Below, one piece after another: positions 1 through 5,108 of a stretch of DNA of 6,544 nucleotides. Source of the DNA: TMED23 sp964639965. GTDB taxonomy: Bacteria > Pseudomonadota > Alphaproteobacteria > Rhodospirillales > UBA2165. Positions within the stretch are counted from its first letter, which is position 1; the number at the start of each line of letters is the position of its first letter. Under the pieces are notes generated by a model. The model did not search any database, was not told the origin of the DNA, and saw only the letters and a program-made list of their open reading frames with translations. The translations under genes were made by a program, and so were the position numbers. The DNA is taken from NCBI GenBank assembly GCA_964639965.1, contig CAZXGI010000115.1, forward strand, positions 1 through 6,544, read 5' to 3'.

Positions 1-279
1 TCAGAAGAAAAGCCGGAGTATGGCCGGCTGTTTCAACTTCCTTTTTCAGATAGAATTCGTCTCGAAGCTGGAATGCCCACGATGACGGTTGGAAATATAC
101 AATCTTACGCCGATGCTAACTCAATAATTGCAAGTGGAAGAGGCGATATTTGCGTTATCGCTCGAATGCATTTGTTTGATCCGTATTGGACCCGGCACGC
201 AGCTAATGAATTGGGTTATAATTTAGATATGCCTAACCAATACAAGTCAGTGCAGCAATATACACCACGATGGGTTTAA
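1..279 (+). CDS. C-terminal fragment of an Old Yellow Enzyme-type NADH:flavin oxidoreductase, resembling the end of salicylyl-CoA 5-hydroxylase/oxidoreductase (5' end outside window)
   Basis: Frame 1 is open from the first base to a TAA at 277-279 and gives the last 92 residues of a larger protein. An internal Met at base 73 could be mistaken for a start, but the reading frame and the similarity continue upstream of it (SEEKPEYGRLFQLPFSDRIR). The segment GRGDICVIARMHLFDPYWT matches the end of OYE-family TIM barrels, where the G-R-x-D stretch lies near the FMN phosphate and is followed by a conserved 'R-x-x-L-x-D-P-Y-W' block. The DPYWT-x-HAA-x-ELGY and NQY wording is closest, from memory, to the oxidoreductase half of bifunctional salicylyl-CoA 5-hydroxylase or anthraniloyl-CoA monooxygenase, enzymes of aerobic CoA-linked aromatic degradation. 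Membership of the OYE family is fairly safe; the exact substrate is not, because the monooxygenase half would lie outside the window. No clear terminator follows the stop. Confidence 0.8.
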   Translation, partial: SEEKPEYGRLFQLPFSDRIRLEAGMPTMTVGNIQSYADANSIIASGRGDICVIARMHLFDPYWTRHAANELGYNLDMPNQYKSVQQYTPRWV

Positions 280-606
280 AAAATAATAACTAATAAATCT
301 TCTAATAATTTTGTTCGGTGTTGTCGATAATAAAAGGTTTAATAGAACCGATGAGGTAAAACCAAGCCCTAATTTTCGAATCGTTCCGAGATTTTAAATA
401 GGACAATTATTTATAAGGTCCTCCATCTATCTTATAAAAAAATCCAGGAAAAATTAATTAAAAAAATATTGAATGAAAACAGAACTTTATAAATAAAGAA
501 TTTTAAGCGGCCATCTGCTTATCTTAGGTCAAATTCTTATTTGATTTTTCCCAAATTTCAGTCTAACTAACTGGCGATTTTAAATGTCGTTAAGTAGTTG
601 AGACCG
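280..606. other. AT-rich intergenic region with no confident gene
   Basis: About 327 bases separate the oxidoreductase stop from the phosphate transporter start. Stop codons are dense in all frames and the longest reading frames I found are only a few codons. Weak dyads are visible: GGTT/AACC at 336-339 and 346-349, competing with CGGT/ACCG at 316-319 and 347-350, and AGGAC/GTCCT at 400-404 and 418-422. None has the GC-rich stem plus T-run of an intrinsic terminator. A TATAAA at 488-493 could be a -10 box for the transporter gene, but no good -35 lies 16-18 bases upstream (the nearest TTGAAT, at 469-474, is only 13 bases away). I saw no Pho box (CTGTCAT-like repeats with an 11-base period). 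The region presumably carries the transporter promoter, but I cannot place it. Confidence 0.6.
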
Positions 607-2112
607 ATGGAAGAAAAGAAAAAAGAAGCTTCAAACCGTTATGTCAATGATCTGCGCAGGGCTTCTTACTACTGGAATCAGGTGACCAGTGTCCGGTCAA
701 ATTTTCTGCCAATTTCGATTGCAATTATATTCATCATATTAGCTGGAATTTATGGAAATTTAAGCTTGGCAGTAGCCAGTGAGGAAATCGCACTCTTGGT
801 TGCTGCAGCGGCCATAGGTGGCTATATGGCGTTAAACATTGGTGCAAATGACGTCGCAAATAATATGGGACCAGCTGTTGGCGGAAAAGTATTAACAATT
901 TTTTCTGCTGTACTCATTGCAGCTATTTTTGAGAGTGCTGGCGCACTCCTGGCTGGTGGTGATGTCATAAAAACGGTTGCGAAGGGGATCATAACTCCGG
1001 GTGATCAAATTTCATCTGAGAACTTTCGTTATTTGATGTTATCAGCACTACTTGCGGCAGCTTTGTGGATCAATTTGGCCACTTATTTTAACGCCCCCGT
1101 TTCCACAACGCATTCTATAGTTGGAGGTGTAATGGGTGCAGGTATTGCGGGTGCTGGTTTTGGGTTGGTTAATTGGTTTACGATGTCGAAAATTGCAGCC
1201 AGTTGGGTTATATCACCTGTGTTTGGTGGTTTGGTAGCAGCTGGCTTGCTATTGTTCATTAAAATCAAAATCATAAATACATCGGAGCGCAAAGTTGCTG
1301 CAATCAAATGGGTGCCATTTTTAATTGGTCTTATGGCTGCCGCTTTCATAGCTTATATGTCAATCAAGGGACTAAAAAAAATCTGGAAGCCTGATGTCCT
1401 TGAAATATGTATATTTTCGGTTGTTGGATTTCTTTTAGCCTGGCGATTATCCAAACCATTCATAACGAAAAAAGCTGTAAGTCTTAGCAATAGAAAAGAA
1501 GATATCTACCAGCTATTTCATTTACCGTTAATTGTTGGCGTTTCGCTATTATGCTTTGCTCATGGAGCTAATGATGTAGCAAATGCGGTTGGTCCTCTGG
1601 CAGCAATCGTATCCAGTTTTGGACCAGAAGAAGCTTTAGCTGCCAAGGTTTCAATACCGCTATGGGTAATGTTAATAGGTGCTCTAGGAATAGCATTAGG
1701 GCTAACACTTTTTGGACCAAAGCTAATTACTACGGTTGGTCAAAAAATCACGCGACTAAATGCTCCCCGATCTTATTGTGTTGCTTTGGCTTCGGCTATT
1801 ACTGTGTTAATAGCAACAGCGCTTGGATTACCAGTGAGTTCAACCCATATTGCAATTGGAGCTATTTTTGGTGTTGGTTTCTTGCGCGAGACTCTCGAGA
1901 ATCCTAATAAAAAGCGTCTTCGACCGGGACATAAGTTAAATCATACGGCTGAAGAAGCATTTAAAGGTATCAATATCAGGCTCCGGCGAAAATTGGTTCG
2001 TCGACAGTTTGTGTTCTCAATCACGTCTGCCTGGATAATTACTGTTCCTGCGTCGGCGTTGCTCGCGGTATCTTTGTTTTACCTTTTGAGATTTCTAACA
2101 TCCATGGGCTGA
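607..2112 (+). CDS. PiT-family inorganic phosphate transporter
   Basis: This is an integral inner-membrane permease of the PiT (PF01384) family, which imports inorganic phosphate, usually as a metal-phosphate complex with H+ or Na+ symport. The family's internal duplication is obvious: the signature GANDVAN occurs at residues 79-85 and again at 320-326, and each copy is followed by a P-V-S-(T/S)-T-H motif (164-169 and 409-414). About ten to twelve hydrophobic helices are visible. A hydrophilic N-terminus of about 35 residues, a central linker near residues 255-305 and a very basic segment near 435-470 (KKRLRPGHK, RLRRKLVRR) lie outside the core. The length of 501 residues fits the family. I chose ATG 607; a TTG at 598 in the same frame would add three residues, and neither has a strong ribosome binding site (only GAG at 600-602 precedes the ATG). 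The 3' end overlaps the convergent Nudix gene by 74 bases. PiT transporters also admit arsenate, which matters given the ars pair in this window. Direction and ion coupling cannot be read from sequence. Confidence 0.95.
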   Translation: MEEKKKEASNRYVNDLRRASYYWNQVTSVRSNFLPISIAIIFIILAGIYGNLSLAVASEEIALLVAAAAIGGYMALNIGANDVANNMGPAVGGKVLTIFSAVLIAAIFESAGALLAGGDVIKTVAKGIITPGDQISSENFRYLMLSALLAAALWINLATYFNAPVSTTHSIVGGVMGAGIAGAGFGLVNWFTMSKIAASWVISPVFGGLVAAGLLLFIKIKIINTSERKVAAIKWVPFLIGLMAAAFIAYMSIKGLKKIWKPDVLEICIFSVVGFLLAWRLSKPFITKKAVSLSNRKEDIYQLFHLPLIVGVSLLCFAHGANDVANAVGPLAAIVSSFGPEEALAAKVSIPLWVMLIGALGIALGLTLFGPKLITTVGQKITRLNAPRSYCVALASAITVLIATALGLPVSSTHIAIGAIFGVGFLRETLENPNKKRLRPGHKLNHTAEEAFKGINIRLRRKLVRRQFVFSITSAWIITVPASALLAVSLFYLLRFLTSMG

Positions 2113-2506
2113 GCTGTTCAAATTGATTAATTAAATGCAAAAAATCGCCCCGGTCAGTTGTCTTTGAAGCGTCGCGAAGGAGCGCCCAGTGGCGCTGGCG
2201 CCGTTCTCGCTCTGGCCATTCTTCTAACTGTTGGTTCACGAGAAGTGGGTAATAAGTGACGGGAACCTTTATTACTCCATTACTAGTCTTCTTGGTAATG
2301 GGAATGGTGATTGGAAAATTATCAAGAACATCCCCTTTTATGCCGGCTTCCTCGTACGCTTCCCTTTTAACACCATCGTGGTGATTTTCCCCGTTCTCAA
2401 GCGTTCCCTTGGGGAATATCCATCTACCTCTAGTTTGTGAAGTTATAAATAGGATGGCGATCTCATCACCGTTCACGTCAAATGGTATTGCACCGATTTT
2501 ATGCAT
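2039..2506 (-). CDS. Nudix hydrolase, DIPP/Ap(n)A-hydrolase-like
   Basis: A 155-residue single-domain protein with a complete Nudix box (G-x5-E-x7-R-E-U-x-E-E-x-G-U) at residues 34-56: G34, E40, R48-E49, E52-E53, G55, I56. These glutamates bind the catalytic Mg2+. The preceding W-x-F-P-K-G (29-34) and the short AIPFDVNG N-terminus resemble diphosphoinositol-polyphosphate/diadenosine-polyphosphate hydrolases; some members of that group also cleave inorganic polyphosphate. That resemblance is a family impression and the substrate is unproven. The tail after about residue 135 is polar and basic (SKGKTKIPRATPTQEQ) and is encoded opposite the end of the phosphate transporter. A good ribosome binding site, AGGTG at 2515-2519, lies 8 bases upstream of ATG 2506 and fixes the start. 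The gene is co-directional with PPK2 but 182 bases downstream of it, and it has a possible promoter of its own in that gap. Confidence 0.9.
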   Translation of the reverse strand: MHKIGAIPFDVNGDEIAILFITSQTRGRWIFPKGTLENGENHHDGVKREAYEEAGIKGDVLDNFPITIPITKKTSNGVIKVPVTYYPLLVNQQLEEWPERERRQRHWALLRDASKTTDRGDFLHLINQFEQLSPWMLEISKGKTKIPRATPTQEQ

Positions 2507-2514
2507 AAGAGGGA

Positions 2515-2519
2515 CACCT
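2515..2519 (-). promoter_or_regulatory. Ribosome binding site of the Nudix gene
   Basis: The minus strand reads AAGGTG followed by TCCCTCTT and the ATG at 2506. AGGTG with an 8-base spacer is a good Shine-Dalgarno match, and it is among the clearest in the window. It supports the chosen start. Confidence 0.7.
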
Positions 2520-2546
2520 TTGGTTGTTTGTTTAAAATTAGAATTT

Positions 2547-2576
2547 AGTATAAATATTTAATCACGATATGGTTAA
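2547..2576 (-). promoter_or_regulatory. Candidate sigma70-type promoter for the Nudix gene
   Basis: On the minus strand, TTAACC (2571-2576) and TATACT (2547-2552) are separated by 18 bases. The -10 matches TATAAT at five of six positions and the -35 matches TTGACA at four. Transcription would begin near 2540 and give a leader of about 35 bases before ATG 2506. In such AT-rich DNA a match of this quality can arise by chance, so this is a candidate only. It overlaps the start of the small + strand reading frame at 2569. Confidence 0.35.
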
Positions 2577-2688
2577 ATGGTTCTATACCTTTCCAATGGC
2601 AGTAACAATATTCGTATTAGCTTTATATACCTTTTTACAAATCTCTTTTTGGGCTAAAGATAAACAGTATTTCAATTATTGGTTATAA
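2569..2688 (+). CDS. Possible small single-helix membrane protein (39 aa)
   Basis: An ATG at 2569 opens a 39-residue frame ending in TAA at 2686-2688, directly abutting the stop of the convergent PPK2 gene at 2689. The peptide begins MVKWFYTFPMAVTIF; residues 8-28 form one strongly hydrophobic stretch with a positive residue before it (K3). After it comes a polar, aromatic tail (WAKDKQYFNYWL). This is the layout of small bacterial one-span membrane proteins. Against it: there is no recognisable ribosome binding site, the gap is AT-rich (which favours Phe, Ile, Leu and Tyr by chance), and I know of no family for it. A TATAAA at 2549-2554 lies upstream, but its TTGTTT partners are spaced 15 or 19 bases away, and it is too close to the ATG for much of a leader. 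No function is proposed. Confidence 0.3.
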   Translation: MVKWFYTFPMAVTIFVLALYTFLQISFWAKDKQYFNYWL

Positions 2689-3609
2689 TTAATAATTTTC
2701 AGGTACGAACATTGATTTGGGAAAGGTATTACGTTCATAATCGGAATTGAATATTCGGTCTGGCAAAGAAATTTCTTCATTCGGCACTTCTTTGTATGGA
2801 ACTTGGTCTATGAGATGTTTTATACAGTTAAGGCGGGCCCGTTTTTTATCATTCGCCGCGACAATATGCCATGGCGCTTCAGGTATATTGGTACGAGTGA
2901 GCATTTCTTCTTTAACTTTGGTATATTCTTCCCATAAAACCCGAGACTTTAGGTCTATTTGGCTCAATTTCCATTGTTTCATCGGATCATGTATTCGCAT
3001 CAAGAACCTAAGTTGTTGTTCCTGGTCAGAAATTGAGAACCAATATTTTATAAGTTTAATTCCAGACCCCACCAGCATTCGCTCAAATTCTGGCACATCA
3101 GTGAAAAACTGATTAACTTGAGCTTTACCAGCAAATTTCATCACTCGCTCAACTCCTGCGCGGTTATACCACGAACGATCAAATAGAACCATCTCCCCAT
3201 TGGCGGGTAAGTGCGAGACAAACCGTTGAAAATACCATTGTGTTGTTTCCGTCTCCGTAGGAGCTGGTAAGGCTACGACACGACATTTTCTAGGGTCCAA
3301 ACGTTGCGTAATTCGTTTTATGGCACCACCTTTTCCTGCCGCATCGCGACCTTCAAAAATGACCACTAATTTATAACCTGTATAAGTAACCCAGTCTTGG
3401 AGTTTAACCAGTTCGGATTGTAGCTGCATCAAGTGTTTAAAATAATAACGCCGTTGCAGTGTACGTTTTTGTTTTTTTCCGATTAGATGACCCAATTTTT
3501 TAGGTATTCGGTGGTCATCTATCTCCAACTCAAGTTCTTCGTCGAACGAATCTTCTAATTCAGCCGTAATCCAGTCTTTTTCTATATTTTTTTGTGAATC
3601 AGAATGCAT
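2689..3609 (-). CDS. ppk2: Polyphosphate kinase 2 (PPK2 family, class I-like, single domain)
   Basis: A cytoplasmic enzyme that transfers phosphate between inorganic polyphosphate and nucleotides; single-domain class I members mostly phosphorylate nucleoside diphosphates to triphosphates using polyphosphate. Of 306 residues, the P-loop is G87-RDAAGKG-94 (D89 and K93 are the expected catalytic and phosphate-binding residues), and the Walker B region is VLFDRSWYNR with D144-R145. The wording DRSWYNRAGVERVM is typical of class I rather than class III PPK2. A basic stretch (KKQKRTLQRRYY, about 45-56) precedes the core, and the first 32 residues are unusually acidic (for example ELEDSFDEELELEIDD). 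The length is normal for the class. ATG 3609 is used because an in-frame TAA lies three codons upstream; no clear Shine-Dalgarno sequence is present. It lies 296 bases downstream of arsJ and 182 bases upstream of the Nudix gene, on the same strand as both. The polyphosphate link to the nearby PiT transporter is inferred from position. Confidence 0.93.
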   Translation of the reverse strand: MHSDSQKNIEKDWITAELEDSFDEELELEIDDHRIPKKLGHLIGKKQKRTLQRRYYFKHLMQLQSELVKLQDWVTYTGYKLVVIFEGRDAAGKGGAIKRITQRLDPRKCRVVALPAPTETETTQWYFQRFVSHLPANGEMVLFDRSWYNRAGVERVMKFAGKAQVNQFFTDVPEFERMLVGSGIKLIKYWFSISDQEQQLRFLMRIHDPMKQWKLSQIDLKSRVLWEEYTKVKEEMLTRTNIPEAPWHIVAANDKKRARLNCIKHLIDQVPYKEVPNEEISLPDRIFNSDYERNTFPKSMFVPENY

Positions 3610-3905
3610 GTGTGTTTATCTGTTTTTATAAACTGTTTAACCATTTTTTGAGTGAGACTTAGAAAAAAACTCGTTTATTTTTGAAACTCATTTATTCAGA
3701 TTTACGAAATAGCCATTAAACAATGCATTTCTTGCTCTCCCAAACGGCTTGAATATAAATCCTAGAATAAAAATATTACTTTTTTATGAAATTTGATTGT
3801 TATTATTATGAATTTATTGGTTTTGATCTCTCAAAGGCTGTCGGTGTCAGACCAGAGATTAAATTTCAGTCGTAAGACACTTTTATTAATCCAATATTTT
3901 TTTCC
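3610..3905. other. Intergenic region between arsJ and ppk2
   Basis: This AT-rich stretch of 296 bases should contain the end of the ars transcript and the ppk2 promoter. No protein-coding frame is convincing: the best, 33 codons on the + strand from ATG 3808, has no ribosome binding site and runs into the end of arsJ. A TTTATA at 3627-3632 (minus strand) is a possible ppk2 -10 box, but no good -35 is placed upstream of it. The only clear structure is the inverted repeat at 3825-3860, annotated separately. I see no classical terminator with a T-run. Confidence 0.5.
3825..3860. repeat. Imperfect inverted repeat downstream of arsJ
   Basis: ATCTCT at 3826-3831 pairs with AGAGAT at 3854-3859, and a G-T pair can extend this outward (3825/3860). 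Inside, GG (3836-3837) pairs with CC (3852-3853) and CTG (3838-3840) with CAG (3848-3850), leaving a 7-base loop (TCGGTGT), a CAAA internal loop and one bulged A. In the arsJ transcript this hairpin begins about 46 bases after the stop codon. It has no U-tract after it, so it may be an mRNA 3'-end stabiliser, a weak or Rho-assisted terminator, or a protein-binding dyad. The assignment to any of these is inference. Confidence 0.4.
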
Positions 3906-5108
3906 TTAATCACGTAAATACAGGTTATGACTACGAGATAAGGCCGAGGTAATCAGCCAGTTCATTGACAAAAATAGAAGACTGAAAAGTAGGCATGACA
4001 ATATACCTCCCAGTTGGTATGCCAGCCCTGAAATTAATGTACCCACCAAACGTCCCCCAGCATTTGCCATATAATAAAACCCAACGTTTAAAAGCACTTG
4101 ATCATTTTTTGAATAGTTCAGGATCAAAAATGAGTGAATCGATGAATTAATAGCGAAAATAATTCCAAAAACAACTAGTCCTAATAAAATTGTCAAACTT
4201 GGGTAGACACCAAAATAGATACCAAACGCCATGAGTGTTGTTACCATCATGAGAATAAATATCCAGTAAGTGGCAGATCTTTCATTACCTATTACAAATT
4301 TTGGAGCTATGGCTTGAACAATACCGTATCCAATAATCCAGAAGGCCATATACGAACCGATCTCCGTGTGGCTCCAACCCAGTTCGGCAGCCAGAAATAT
4401 TGGCAGGCCGACGACAAACCAAATATCCCGCGCACCAAAAAGAAAAAACCGAGCCCCGGATAAAATATTTATTTTTGGTTCCTTTGATAAGATTCCTGCT
4501 AGCTTGAGACGTTCACTAGATTTGCCCAGGTTAGCAGTAGCGATTGCAAGTAGAACTGCAAATATTATAGCTATGGCCATGCTGTAAAGTGCCATTGAGA
4601 AACCCAGCCAGGTTAGCAGGAATCCTCCCATAAAGAACCCTATACCTTTTAGAGCATTCTTTGAGCCTGTCAGTACGGCAACCCACTTAAAAAGAACTTG
4701 CTGTTTGCCCTCTCCAATAACTAGCTTGACGGCGCTCTTAGAACTCATTTTTGTTAGATCCTTTGCTACACCTGATAGCGCCTGCATCGCCATCACAAAG
4801 CCAATCGATTTCCAGATTGGCCAGTCCACATTGATATTTGCCAGTGCCGATAAGGCAACGACTTGTAAAAATAAACCAGCTAATAATGTAGATTTCAGAC
4901 CAAGTCTCGCGCCAATCCAGCCACCTATTAGATTTGTAAAGATGCCCGCTAATTCATAAAATAAAAACAGCAAGGCAATTTCGAACGCGTCATAACCAAA
5001 TGAATAAAAATATAATAATACCAGCATGCGCAATGCGCCATCTGTCAGCGTAAATATCCAATAGGCACCGGTTACTAATGAATAATTTGTGGTTGGGTTA
5101 AATTTCAT
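3906..5108 (-). CDS. arsJ: Organoarsenical efflux MFS transporter ArsJ
   Basis: An inner-membrane permease of the major facilitator superfamily that exports 1-arseno-3-phosphoglycerate, the unstable product made when GAPDH uses arsenate; outside the cell it falls apart to arsenate, so the net effect is arsenate removal. The 400-residue length and a dozen hydrophobic segments fit. Distinctive ArsJ wording includes NYSLVTGAYWIFTLTDGALR (8-27), the MFS loop motif GGWIGARLGLKST (62-74), SGVAKDLTKMSSKSAVK (112-128) and FFLFGARDIWFVVGLPIFL (221-239). The ATG at 5108 overlaps the end of the upstream GAPDH gene by 11 bases (ATGAAATTTAA, the TAA being the gap stop). No Shine-Dalgarno sequence precedes it, so translation is probably coupled to that of the GAPDH gene. 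The gene pairing itself strengthens the call, since ArsJ and this type of GAPDH are characteristically adjacent. No truncation or frameshift is seen. Confidence 0.93.
   Translation of the reverse strand: MKFNPTTNYSLVTGAYWIFTLTDGALRMLVLLYFYSFGYDAFEIALLFLFYELAGIFTNLIGGWIGARLGLKSTLLAGLFLQVVALSALANINVDWPIWKSIGFVMAMQALSGVAKDLTKMSSKSAVKLVIGEGKQQVLFKWVAVLTGSKNALKGIGFFMGGFLLTWLGFSMALYSMAIAIIFAVLLAIATANLGKSSERLKLAGILSKEPKINILSGARFFLFGARDIWFVVGLPIFLAAELGWSHTEIGSYMAFWIIGYGIVQAIAPKFVIGNERSATYWIFILMMVTTLMAFGIYFGVYPSLTILLGLVVFGIIFAINSSIHSFLILNYSKNDQVLLNVGFYYMANAGGRLVGTLISGLAYQLGGILSCLLFSLLFLSMNWLITSALSRSHNLYLRD

Noticed and set aside
73..279. A stand-alone 68-residue gene starting at ATG 73
   Set aside because: The frame is open to base 1 and the residues before this Met continue the OYE-family C-terminus, so it is an internal methionine.
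400..422. AGGAC/GTCCT dyad as a terminator for the oxidoreductase gene
   Set aside because: The stem has only five base pairs with a 13-base loop, there is no adjoining T-run, and it lies over 120 bases past the stop codon.
598..606. TTG at 598 as the phosphate transporter start
   Set aside because: It adds only three residues and has no better ribosome binding site than ATG 607, so the ATG is preferred; the difference is not decisive.
1083..1349. 88-codon frame on the minus strand inside the phosphate transporter
   Set aside because: It is the antisense of conserved transporter helices and the P-V-S-T-T-H motif, has no family resemblance and no ribosome binding site that I can see.
2747..3112. 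121-codon + strand frame opposite ppk2
   Set aside because: It is a shadow of the conserved PPK2 coding sequence; its translation resembles no protein family.
3620..3640. Two CTGTTT repeats upstream of ppk2, suggestive of a Pho box
   Set aside because: The repeats are 13 bases apart rather than 11, lie on the strand opposite to ppk2 transcription and lack the CA(T/C) part of the CTGTCAT unit.
3808..3909. 33-codon + strand frame in the arsJ/ppk2 gap
   Set aside because: No ribosome binding site, no recognisable feature, and it runs into the 3' end of arsJ on the other strand and covers the inverted repeat.
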